A stretch of DNA of 50,480 nucleotides, taken from NCBI GenBank assembly GCA_028293125.1, contig JAQGPJ010000086.1:1-50480 (forward strand), written 5' to 3'. This document shows, in pieces, positions 43,755 through 50,480 of the stretch. Each line of letters opens with the position of its first letter. The first letter of the stretch is position 1. The translations under genes and the position numbers were made by a program. This DNA comes from Verrucomicrobiales bacterium (GTDB lineage: Bacteria > Verrucomicrobiota > Verrucomicrobiia > Verrucomicrobiales > V1-33). Below the pieces are notes generated by a model that saw only the letters and a program-made list of their open reading frames with translations, made no database searches and was not told the origin of the DNA.

Positions 43755-44966
43755 CTACGGCTGCGGGCCGATCCCCGGCATGGGGATGATCCTCGGCTCC
43801 GGCAGCATCCCGTGCAGCTGGTCCGCCGGCATGGCAAACAGGTCGCACAGAATCTCGGTGGGCAGCGGCAGCTCCGCCGACATGGCCGCCGCCTGGGCGG
43901 GCAGCCGGCTGTGGACCAGCCGCAGGCATTTGGCGGCCAGACGGCCCACGGTGAGGGGCACCTCCTCCTCGCAGGGCTCGGGCCGTTTGCCCTTCCAGCC
44001 TTTGGAGGAGATTTCCGCATTCAGGACCGTATAGCGTCCGGTGTCAATCCGGTCCAGATCATAGGCGCGGCGCACCATGGCCGACAGGGAGGTGCCCCAT
44101 TTCGGCTTGAGCCGCAGCAGCGCCGGCAGGGTCACCTCCCTCAGATCCTGCAGATCCTGCCGGAAAGCTTCGCAGGGCATCAGAAACGCCCCGGCAAAGG
44201 CATCCGCCTGCTGCTCCATCCGGCGCAGGGTAGCCCGGTCCAGCAGGTCATCCGTGGAGAGGTGCTGATGCAGGACCAGATGCGCCAGCTCATGGGCGGT
44301 GTCGAACCGTGTCCGCGACCGGGAATTCCGGTGCGTGCCCAGGAAAATGAAGGGTCGGGCATTCACCACGCAGGAGAAGGCGTCGAATCCTGTGCCGCCG
44401 ATCTTGGCGGGCACCACCAGCACACCCTTGGATTCCATCAGCTCCGCCAGCTGGTGGATGGGCCTATCCCCCAGGCCCAGCTCCCGGCGGCAGGTCATGG
44501 CCGCCGCCCCGGCGTCAAAAACCGCAGAACTGCCCAGCGCCTCCAGATTGGGAATCCGGCATTCCGGCAGCGCGATTGCCCGGCACACCCACGCCATGGC
44601 CTCGCCCGCCAGCTCGGCCAGCCGACTGGCCTGCAGGTTCAGCCGCCGCAGCCGGGCCGCCGCCGTGGAGCGGAAGGTGATCAGGGGGATCCGGCCCACC
44701 TCCGGCGGGATCGGGGATTGAAAATAAGCCGCCGGCACCGCCAGCAGCCGGGCCATGCGCACGGTGTGGGACATGTCCGGGCGTTTGCTGCCGTTCTCCC
44801 ACTGGGTGATGGCTCCGGGGCTGACCCCCAGATGGTCCGCCAGCGCGCTCTTGGTCAGACCGCGCAGTTCCCGCACCTGAGTGATCCTTTCCGGGATCAC
44901 CCCCTTCTCCCGCCACGGAAAGAGTTCCTGCTGCAGCGGTCTGATATTGTCTCCGGATGCCCCCAT
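43755..44966 (-). CDS. XRE-family regulator fused to ImmA/IrrE metallopeptidase
   Basis: A 403-residue fusion. The N-terminal XRE helix-turn-helix (about 25-80) contains LRGLTKSALADHLGVSPGAITQWENGSKRPD. The central ImmA/IrrE zinc protease domain has the metal-binding helix TAHELAHLVLH (HELAH, about 244), with E/D residues in RMEQQADAFAGAFLMP supplying the third ligand. The C-terminal part (about 320-403) is not recognised. In ICEBs1 and IrrE relatives such proteases cut or act on a repressor. Its gene follows a 224-residue unknown by two bases. Confidence 0.85.
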   Translation of the reverse strand: MGASGDNIRPLQQELFPWREKGVIPERITQVRELRGLTKSALADHLGVSPGAITQWENGSKRPDMSHTVRMARLLAVPAAYFQSPIPPEVGRIPLITFRSTAAARLRRLNLQASRLAELAGEAMAWVCRAIALPECRIPNLEALGSSAVFDAGAAAMTCRRELGLGDRPIHQLAELMESKGVLVVPAKIGGTGFDAFSCVVNARPFIFLGTHRNSRSRTRFDTAHELAHLVLHQHLSTDDLLDRATLRRMEQQADAFAGAFLMPCEAFRQDLQDLREVTLPALLRLKPKWGTSLSAMVRRAYDLDRIDTGRYTVLNAEISSKGWKGKRPEPCEEEVPLTVGRLAAKCLRLVHSRLPAQAAAMSAELPLPTEILCDLFAMPADQLHGMLPEPRIIPMPGIGPQP

Positions 44967-44968
44967 GG

Positions 44969-45643
44969 TCAGACAGCGACCCCTTTTCCATGATCCTCTT
45001 TCCTCTTTTCCCCGGCATGGCCGGTGGCCCCGGTTTCCTGGAACAGCGGGGCCAGTGCGAGCTGCGGCTCGGATTCACTCACGGGCTCGGTCTCAAACAC
45101 CGGCACCGGCCTTCTCTCCTCCATGATGTTGCCCGTCAGCTGCTCATACACCCACGGCTGCTCGTTGTCATAATAAGCCCGCAGGGCCGCGAATTTCTCG
45201 CCTGCATGCACCAGCAGCAGCTGCACGGTGTCGCTGGCCTGCGTGTCGTGCATGAAGGAGAAGGTGAACTGATTGCAGTCCCGCGCCTGACGGCGCAGAT
45301 CGCTGTCCGGCGGGCAGTCCTCGGGATGGGACAGATGCACCACCAGCGTGCGGGTGCTGCGGCCCAGCAGCTCCAAGGAAAAGGGGCCGCTTTTATTAGG
45401 CTGGAACTTCGCTTGGATGCCCTCCAGCCGGCCCTCGCAGCAGGCATGGTAAAGCAGGGCATCGATCATCACCCAGCGCAGGTTTCCCTGGGCGTACATC
45501 CGGTTGGGATTCATCTCCAGCGGGGTGCCGCTGGTCCCGACCGTCCGCCGGGACTCCCGGTAAGCCTGAATCAGGATCTCCCGGAGCACCGCCAGATTGG
45601 CCGGAGTCCAGTCCGCCTTTGAATCCTCAAGGTAATCGCTCAT
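44969..45643 (-). CDS. Unknown protein paired with the XRE-ImmA gene
   Basis: A 224-residue protein that I cannot assign. It is acidic in its last 50 residues (EERRPVPVFETEPVSESEP). The middle is mixed: LLGRSTRTLVVHLSHPEDCPPDSDLRRQ and TVQLLLVHAGEKFAALRAYYDNEQPWVYEQL. It is likely soluble: no signal peptide or membrane helix. The start at 45643 (ATG) is chosen over an in-frame TTG at 45649. The spacing of two bases to the XRE-ImmA gene indicates an operon, the layout of toxin-antitoxin or stress-protease pairs. Its role is unknown. Confidence 0.65.
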   Translation of the reverse strand: MSDYLEDSKADWTPANLAVLREILIQAYRESRRTVGTSGTPLEMNPNRMYAQGNLRWVMIDALLYHACCEGRLEGIQAKFQPNKSGPFSLELLGRSTRTLVVHLSHPEDCPPDSDLRRQARDCNQFTFSFMHDTQASDTVQLLLVHAGEKFAALRAYYDNEQPWVYEQLTGNIMEERRPVPVFETEPVSESEPQLALAPLFQETGATGHAGEKRKEDHGKGVAV

Positions 45644-45932
45644 GGCCAAACAACGTTCAAACGCCAGAAAAGGGCCTCAGGTATGACTTTTCAATTCAAT
45701 TTCTTTACCAGACTGCCTTTTTTGTAAAAATTTTGAACAAGGGGCGGATTTTTTCAATTATTGCACCGCTTGGGATCCACACACTCCCGGAATGGTCCAA
45801 GGGGGGGCGGATTTCACTGCGCCAGCCTCGTCAGGAATCAACCCATTCCTTTGGTAATAAAAGCGAAAGTCGGCGGAGCGGCCGGATGATTTTCCGTTTG
45901 TCAGGCCGGAACGGCTCCGCTTTTCTTTCCGC
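45644..45932. other. AT-rich divergent region between the XRE module and the four-gene operon
   Basis: A 289-base gap, clearly AT-rich from 45680 to 45770, that should hold both divergent promoters. It includes the attenuator-like hairpin at 45873-45928. I see no clean operator for the XRE protein. Confidence 0.5.
45873..45928 (+). terminator. Terminator-like hairpin in the leader of the HDO-desaturase operon
   Basis: GCGGAGC (45873-45879) and GCTCCGC (45914-45920) form a 7-bp stem, with GGCCGG/CCGG pairing inside, followed by TTTTCTTT. It ends about a dozen bases before the ATG of a plus-strand gene while the upstream gene is on the other strand, so a leader attenuator is the best explanation. 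Confidence 0.4.
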
Positions 45933-46736
45933 ATGTCTCTCACCGTGCTTCCGACCGTGACTCCGGAACAATCGCCGTCCCTGATGACCGTGGTGGATGA
46001 CTTGATGCGGCGGTTGCCGATTTTGGATAACGGCTATTTCCAAGGGCTGCGCGATGATTCCCTGAGCCGGGAGGATTTTGTGAGATCGCAGCGGCGGTTT
46101 TATTTCGCGGTGCGGTATTTCCCACGGCCCATGGCGGCCTTGATGGCCCGTATGCCGGTGTCCGCCGGGCGGCAGGGTCTGATGCACAACCTCTCCGAGG
46201 AGCACGGGTTTGTGGAGGGGGACGGTGGGGAGCACGGCGATGATCACGGGCACGGCCATGGCCATGGGGGGAGGTTTGATTTCCGCGCAGCGCATGATCT
46301 GACATTTCTCGCGTTTCTGGGCACGCTGGGGATTCCGGCGGCGGAGATGCAGCGGCAGCGGGAGGAGGCCGCCGTGCGGGCCTTCAACACGGCCCTGATG
46401 GGGACCTGCCTGATGGAGCGCACGGAACTGGCGTTCGCCTGCTTGGGGGTGATCGAATACGCCTTTGCCGATATTTCAGCCCTGATCGGGCGGCAGGTGG
46501 TGGCGCGGGGATGGATCCCGCAGGACCGGCTGGTGCATTATCATCTGCATGCGGAGATCGACAAACGCCATGCGGTGGACTTTTTCCGCGTGGTGGAGGG
46601 TGCCTGGCGGGAGGGAGGCGGACCGGCGGAGGCCGTGGAGGAGGGGCTGAGGCTGGGACTGTATCTGTTCAACCGCCTTTATGAGGATCTCGCGAAACCC
46701 GATCCCGATCCTGTTCCCGCCACTGCCACGCCATGA
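45933..46736 (+). CDS. Haem-oxygenase-like diiron oxidase (TenA/PqqC-fold) with His-rich insert
   Basis: A 267-residue helical protein of the HDO family (iron-containing redox enzymes such as UndA and BesC). Likely iron ligands are E89 or E90 (NLSEEHG), H121 (AAHDLTFLAFLGTLG), E175 (GVIEYAFAD), and H206, D210 and H213 (HAEIDKRHA), in the usual order. Between the first Glu and His lies an insert at about 100-112 with six histidines and two aspartates (HGDDHGHGHGHG), not expected in the family. HDO enzymes oxidise or cleave small acids and amines with O2. First gene of a four-gene operon; it overlaps the next by four bases. Confidence 0.8.
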   Translation: MSLTVLPTVTPEQSPSLMTVVDDLMRRLPILDNGYFQGLRDDSLSREDFVRSQRRFYFAVRYFPRPMAALMARMPVSAGRQGLMHNLSEEHGFVEGDGGEHGDDHGHGHGHGGRFDFRAAHDLTFLAFLGTLGIPAAEMQRQREEAAVRAFNTALMGTCLMERTELAFACLGVIEYAFADISALIGRQVVARGWIPQDRLVHYHLHAEIDKRHAVDFFRVVEGAWREGGGPAEAVEEGLRLGLYLFNRLYEDLAKPDPDPVPATATP

Positions 46737-47698
46737 ATGCCCTGCCCGTTTCCCCGGCCCCGCGTCTGGCGCCGGAACTGGTGAAACAGTGTCACCATGC
46801 CGAAGGCTGGCGGCATGGCCTGCGGCTGCTGTGTTTTGCGGCGCTGTGGCTGGCCGCTGCCTGGGCCGCGGTGGCGCTGGGCGGAAAGGTGGACGCCTGG
46901 TGGCAATGGGCGCTAGTTTGTCCGTTCTATTTGGTGTCGGCGGCGGCCCTGCACGGGATCAGCCTTTTCGCCCATGAGGCAGTGCACGGCACGCTGTCGC
47001 GGAACCGGGTGTGGAATGATCTGGTGGGAGCCCTGTGCGCGCTGCCGGTGCTGCAGAACCACGCCGCCTACCGGGTGCTGCATCTGCGGCACCACCGGCA
47101 TCTGGGAGAAGAGGGGGATCCGGATCATTACGCCAACTACACCCGCTGGTCATGGCTGGTGTTCAGCATGAACTGGCTGCGGCTGCTGATCGGTTATCCG
47201 GTTTATATCCTCGCCATTCCGGTGCTGGGGCTCAAACATGGCACCCGCGGCGCGCGGATGGTGATTCTGGCGGAGGTGGCGGCCGTCCTGGCCGTGGCGG
47301 GGGTCGTTTGGCTGTCGCCCATCCCGGCTGCCTGGGTGATCCATGGCTGGCTGATCCCCATGCTGCTGATCAACACCATGGTGAACATCCGGGGCATGAG
47401 CCAGCACACGCTGCTGGAGCAGGCCAGCGATGAAATCCAAGGCACGCGCACCATCCTGACCAGCGCCCCGGTACGGTTTTTCATGTGCAATGAGAACTAC
47501 CATCTGGAGCACCACCTCTATCCCGGTGTGCCGTGGCATCATCTGCCGGCGGTGCATGCGGCTCTGCGGCCGGAGCTGACGGCGCGCGGCGCGCCTTATA
47601 TCGGATCGTATTCAGCTTTTGTGCGGGAGTTCATGCGTCACAGCATCCGGCGCAGCCCTTGGGGATGGCGGCGAAGCAGAGCCGGCGGAAAGGCCTGA
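46733..47698 (+). CDS. Membrane fatty-acid desaturase/hydroxylase family protein
   Basis: A 321-residue integral membrane diiron enzyme. Four to six hydrophobic segments surround the three histidine boxes: HEAVH (about 82), HLRHHRH (about 118) and YHLEHHLYP (about 263). These bind the iron pair that uses O2 to desaturate or hydroxylate lipid tails. The boxes fit acyl-lipid desaturases and also carotenoid-type oxygenases; the substrate is not defined. The start overlaps the HDO stop (ATGA), so the two are coupled. The tail is basic (WGWRRSRAGGKA). Confidence 0.88.
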   Translation: MNALPVSPAPRLAPELVKQCHHAEGWRHGLRLLCFAALWLAAAWAAVALGGKVDAWWQWALVCPFYLVSAAALHGISLFAHEAVHGTLSRNRVWNDLVGALCALPVLQNHAAYRVLHLRHHRHLGEEGDPDHYANYTRWSWLVFSMNWLRLLIGYPVYILAIPVLGLKHGTRGARMVILAEVAAVLAVAGVVWLSPIPAAWVIHGWLIPMLLINTMVNIRGMSQHTLLEQASDEIQGTRTILTSAPVRFFMCNENYHLEHHLYPGVPWHHLPAVHAALRPELTARGAPYIGSYSAFVREFMRHSIRRSPWGWRRSRAGGKA

Positions 47699-47752
47699 GC
47701 GTGCGCCGGCGGGAGGAACGCGCCTTTCGCTTCTCCGCTCTGATTTTCTGCC

Positions 47753-48913
47753 ATGACAAACTTTGTGCCTGATCCTGCTTTTTCCTCCCCGCCACCGCCC
47801 TCCAGCCCAACGCCTCCGGCATCCGCGGAGTTCTGGGCGGAGGAGGCGGCAAAGCTGCCTTTGGCCTTTGCGCAGGTGCGGGAGGATCCCCGGCTGGATC
47901 TGGCGCTGGCGCGGAGGCTGCCGCCGGGTGCGGCGGTAGTGATGATCGCCTCGGGCGGGGATAGCGCCGCCTGTCTGGCGCGGCTGCCGCTTTCCCGGCT
48001 GCACCTGGTGGATATCAATCCGGCGCAGCTGGCCTTGGCCCGCTGTAAATTGGACTTGGCGGCGACGGTATCACCCGAAGAGGCGGCGGCTTGGCTAGGG
48101 CATGCGCCGCTGCCGGTGGAAATCCGGGCGGAGCGCATTGCGCACCGTCTGGATTCGCTTGGGCTGCCGGCGGAGGCGCTGGGCCCGCTGGAGACATTGG
48201 CGTCCTTGGGACCGGATCATGCGGGGCGGTACGAGCGCTGCTTCGCGGAGCTTCAGACGGCTTTGTCCCCTTGGCGGGAGGCATTGATCACGGTGCTGGG
48301 TTCGGCCGATCCGCCGGCGGCTGCGGCGGCGGTAGCCCCGGACACGCCACTGGGGCAGGCTTTGGACACGGCGTTCACGCGGGTGATGTCCCTGGCCAAT
48401 CTCGTGTGTCTGTTCGGCGAAGGCGCGACCCGGAATCCCCGCCAACCGTTTTCCTGTCACTTCCTGGAGCGGCTGCGGCTGGGGCTGGAGCGCTTCCCTG
48501 CCAGAGAGAACCCGTTTCTGCATCAGCTGCTGACAGGCACCTTCCCCATAAGCGGAGGATATGACTGGCTGTCCGAAGCCGGAAGCCCCGGCGGACCGCC
48601 CGGAGCGGAACCGGTTTTCCACTTGGGCGCCATGACCGCCGCGCTGGAGTCTATGCCGGCGGAAAGCATGGACTTCGCGCATTTGTCAAACATCCTCGAC
48701 TGGCTGTCGCCGGCGGAGGCGGAGGGCGTGCTGGCAGCGGCCTGCCGCGTCCTGCGACCGGGCGGGCGGATCATTCTGCGCCAGCTGAACTCCACCTTGG
48801 ACATCGCCGCGCTGGATTCGGGCATTGCCTGGGACTTGGAGGAGGGCGCACGCTTTGAGCAGGCGGACCGCAGCTTTTTCTATCCAGGCATTTTCACGGG
48901 CCGGCGGCGGTGA
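47753..48913 (+). CDS. DUF3419 (BtaA-like) 3-amino-3-carboxypropyl transferase
   Basis: A 386-residue protein. The family opening FAQVREDPRLDLALA and SAM-binding VVMIASGGDSAACLARL (about 60-80) with HLVDINPAQLALARCKL match BtaA, which moves the 3-amino-3-carboxypropyl group of SAM to diacylglycerol in betaine-lipid synthesis. The end has LSNILDWLSPAEAEGVLAAACRVLRPGGRIILRQ, as in BtaA. The first 30 residues are Pro/Ser-rich. No BtaB-like N-methyltransferase lies next to it. It follows the desaturase by 54 bases. The acceptor is therefore inferred, not shown. Confidence 0.85.
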   Translation: MTNFVPDPAFSSPPPPSSPTPPASAEFWAEEAAKLPLAFAQVREDPRLDLALARRLPPGAAVVMIASGGDSAACLARLPLSRLHLVDINPAQLALARCKLDLAATVSPEEAAAWLGHAPLPVEIRAERIAHRLDSLGLPAEALGPLETLASLGPDHAGRYERCFAELQTALSPWREALITVLGSADPPAAAAAVAPDTPLGQALDTAFTRVMSLANLVCLFGEGATRNPRQPFSCHFLERLRLGLERFPARENPFLHQLLTGTFPISGGYDWLSEAGSPGGPPGAEPVFHLGAMTAALESMPAESMDFAHLSNILDWLSPAEAEGVLAAACRVLRPGGRIILRQLNSTLDIAALDSGIAWDLEEGARFEQADRSFFYPGIFTGRRR

Positions 48914-48957
48914 GGTTGTGGGATTGTGAGGTTTTGACTCTCTGACTTTCTAACCTT

Positions 48958-50013
48958 GTGAAAATCGAGCCCCTCCTCTCCGCCCCTGATGCCTGTCTGA
49001 CCGCCGCGCTGGCGGAGTTCGAGCGCCGGTTTCTATATCCACTGGGGGAAAGGCAGCGCTTTCGCATCGCCCACGGGGCGGATTACCGGGCGTTTTTCCA
49101 AGCCATGGGGGAGGCGCGGGTGCTGATGGCCGTCAGGCGCGGCGGTCAGTCCGTGAACCAGCTGGGGACTAAAGTGGCTAAGCAAACCAACGAGGCTGGG
49201 GATCCTGAGGAGGTTGTTTCCATTCTGGGCACCTTGGCCTATGTCCGGCGGCATCTCCTGTTCCGAACGCAGGGAGCCGACAGCGCGGCACAGGCCTTGG
49301 AGTCACACTATTTCTGCGATTTGAAAGTGCGCCCGGAAGCCCGCGGCGTACCCGCGTTGGCCGGTCTGATTGCGGCGGCGAAGGCGGAGATCGAACCCGG
49401 CCCGCTGCACGCCTGCCACGCCATCGTCATGGACGGGACGGAGCGTCCGCCACTGGCCTACACCGGGCGGCTGGGTGTTCCGCAGTTCCAGAAACTGGGA
49501 GAGATCATGATCCTGCGTCTTCCCGCTCTGCATCCGCGCCCGGAGACGCACCCGTCAGGCGGGACCATCCGCGATGTCAGCAACGCTGATGTCAGGGACA
49601 TTCAACGACGCTTGGCTCCGTCGGGATTTCTGCTCACGGGCGGCGACAGCTCCCTACGCTCGATCATGCCGCCCCGCCCTCTCGCGGACGCGGAGGGTCT
49701 GGCCAGCGGCACCGTGGAGGACACACGGAAAGCAAAGCGCCTCCTCACCGAGGATAGCGGTGAAATTCTGTCCGCCCATCTCTCCGGTTTTGTCAGCACT
49801 TCGCCCGCACGGGGAGCCGCTCTCCTGCGCCAGGCACTGGCCGTGGCCTTGGAGGCGGGACTGCCGGCGCTTTTTGTTTCCATGCCGCGCGTTGAGGCGG
49901 GCGCTTTGTTGACGGAGTTGAACGATCCGGAAATCACTTTGGCTCCGGCCACTGTCTTTGGCCACGCCCTTCCTGCAGGACACGACTGGCGCGTCGATAC
50001 GGCGGAGATTTGA
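48958..50013 (+). CDS. GNAT-like acyltransferase, last gene of the HDO-desaturase-BtaA operon
   Basis: A 351-residue protein, GTG start at 48958, 44 bases after the DUF3419 gene. The N-terminal half resembles the N-acyltransferase branch of the GNAT fold: LYPLGERQRFRIAHG, ARVLMAVRRGGQSV, then SHYFCDLKVRPEARGVPALAGLIAAAK, which lies where the CoA/acyl loop sits (R-x-x-G), and PLAYTGRLGVPQFQKLGE at the end. The C-terminal half (about 205-351) is not recognised. The acyl donor and acceptor are unknown. As part of the operon it could acylate an amino group made available by the BtaA-like protein; this is a hypothesis. Confidence 0.6.
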   Translation: MKIEPLLSAPDACLTAALAEFERRFLYPLGERQRFRIAHGADYRAFFQAMGEARVLMAVRRGGQSVNQLGTKVAKQTNEAGDPEEVVSILGTLAYVRRHLLFRTQGADSAAQALESHYFCDLKVRPEARGVPALAGLIAAAKAEIEPGPLHACHAIVMDGTERPPLAYTGRLGVPQFQKLGEIMILRLPALHPRPETHPSGGTIRDVSNADVRDIQRRLAPSGFLLTGGDSSLRSIMPPRPLADAEGLASGTVEDTRKAKRLLTEDSGEILSAHLSGFVSTSPARGAALLRQALAVALEAGLPALFVSMPRVEAGALLTELNDPEITLAPATVFGHALPAGHDWRVDTAEI

Positions 50014-50015
50014 TA

Positions 50016-50216
50016 CTAAGGTTGAACCCAACCCTCCTGGATCATCTTTTCGATGACAACCGGCCGCAGTTGCTTCTGCATACTGGCCCGCCAGCTGTAA
50101 AGAAGACCGGCGCTGATGCGGAGCTCCTCGGCGAGCTCCTGAACGGGCATTCCCGTGGCCAGCAGTTCCGCGGCTCGGGCTTTGAATTCGGGGCTGTAAT
50201 GTTGGTTCTGCTTCAT
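50016..50216 (-). pseudogene. IS3-family OrfA-like transposase fragment
   Basis: A 66-residue frame beginning MKQNQHYSPEFKARAAELL with the helix-turn-helix LAEELRISAGLLYSWR of IS3-type OrfA proteins. After this helix the family normally continues into a leucine-zipper segment; here the sequence departs (ASMQKQLRPV) and stops, and no OrfB follows downstream on this strand. It reads as a relic. Terminal repeats of the element were not found. Confidence 0.55.
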
Positions 50217-50480
50217 GGTTTATTCTGGAGATTCCTGGTCCAGAAATCTACCGCGCCTCAGTTTCAGGTTTCAGGTTAAGAAATTCATAAAATAGGTCCA
50301 TGCCCACATGCTTCTCCTATCCGTGAGACCACTCTCCAAGCGCCATAAACTTCCCACGGGACATTGAAAAGCAATCAAAATGTTCGTGTGGATTTTTTAA
50401 TTGGTGCTATGGTTTCAACCAAGGAGGACCGGCGGATTTCCCGCTGGTTCCCTCCGGAAACCGTTCAAATTTCTGAGCGC
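50217..50480. other. Right-end intergenic sequence
   Basis: A 264-base region that is AT-rich from about 50270 to 50410. It has a TTTCAGG direct repeat at about 50260-50275 and no clear gene except a short open frame at the right edge. Confidence 0.4.
50409..50480 (+). CDS. Possible start of an unknown gene, cut by window end
   Basis: An ATG at 50409 opens a frame that runs to the end of the window (24 codons: MVSTKEDRRISRWFPPETV and so on). The N terminus is charged and shows no signal peptide. No Shine-Dalgarno lies upstream. Too short to assign or to confirm as coding. Confidence 0.2.
   Translation, partial: MVSTKEDRRISRWFPPETVQISER

Noticed and set aside
48914-48957. Short TTTTGAC/CTCTGAC/TTTCTAAC-like repetition between the DUF3419 and GNAT genes.
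   Set aside because: The units are irregular and differ from the AGTTTTC heptamer, so it is not counted as a third copy of that element.

Overview
The window is GC-rich, densely coded bacterial chromosome. It most likely comes from the Verrucomicrobiota (PVC superphylum); this is an inference from gene content, not from a marker gene. The pointers are a PVC-type CxxCH cytochrome/dehydrogenase, a single-chain SecDF downstream of yajC and tgt, a GldG/DUF4340 ABC-2 gene set, and an lpxB that implies a Gram-negative envelope. Many start codons lack a clear Shine-Dalgarno sequence. I saw no rRNA, tRNA or CRISPR array.

Layout. 1-5.6 kb: the end of a Gfo/Idh/MocA oxidoreductase coupled to lpxB, then cinA, a UPF0175/DUF3368 toxin-antitoxin pair whose toxin carries two frameshifts, and an NCS2 purine permease. 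5.8-10.3 kb: a secreted protein of unknown function, a membrane class III adenylate/guanylate cyclase and a GNAT protein. 10.4-15.8 kb (minus): an ABC-2 exporter operon (ATPase, permease, GldG, DUF4340). 16.1-17.3 kb: a secreted CAP-domain protein. 17.5-21.6 kb (minus): tgt-yajC-secDF. 21.8-25.2 kb (minus): an NAD-salvage operon, nrtR-pncB-macro domain-pncA, with a palindromic operator inside its promoter. 25.2-27.8 kb: a MoaD-like carrier, hpt, pdxH and ppk2. 27.9-35.3 kb: a small membrane protein, a PVC cytochrome, photolyase, fumC and an RlmI-like rRNA methyltransferase. 35.4-43.4 kb (minus): an eight-gene surface-glycan operon, with glycosyltransferases, two methyltransferases, an epimerase and a hexapeptide acyltransferase. 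43.8-45.6 kb (minus): an XRE-ImmA/IrrE regulator-protease with an unknown partner. 45.9-50.0 kb (plus): a compact four-gene operon. The right end holds a transposase relic.

The best candidate for an undescribed system is the 45.9-50.0 kb operon. It encodes a haem-oxygenase-like diiron oxidase with a histidine-rich insert, a three-histidine-box desaturase, a BtaA-like (DUF3419) 3-amino-3-carboxypropyl transferase and a GNAT-like acyltransferase. The set suggests an amino-acid-headed lipid or lipid-like metabolite that is not the standard BtaA/BtaB betaine lipid. Other points of interest are the nrtR promoter-operator, a queuine tRNA-ribosyltransferase with an altered zinc site, the XRE-ImmA module, and inverted heptamer repeats between two convergent gene pairs.
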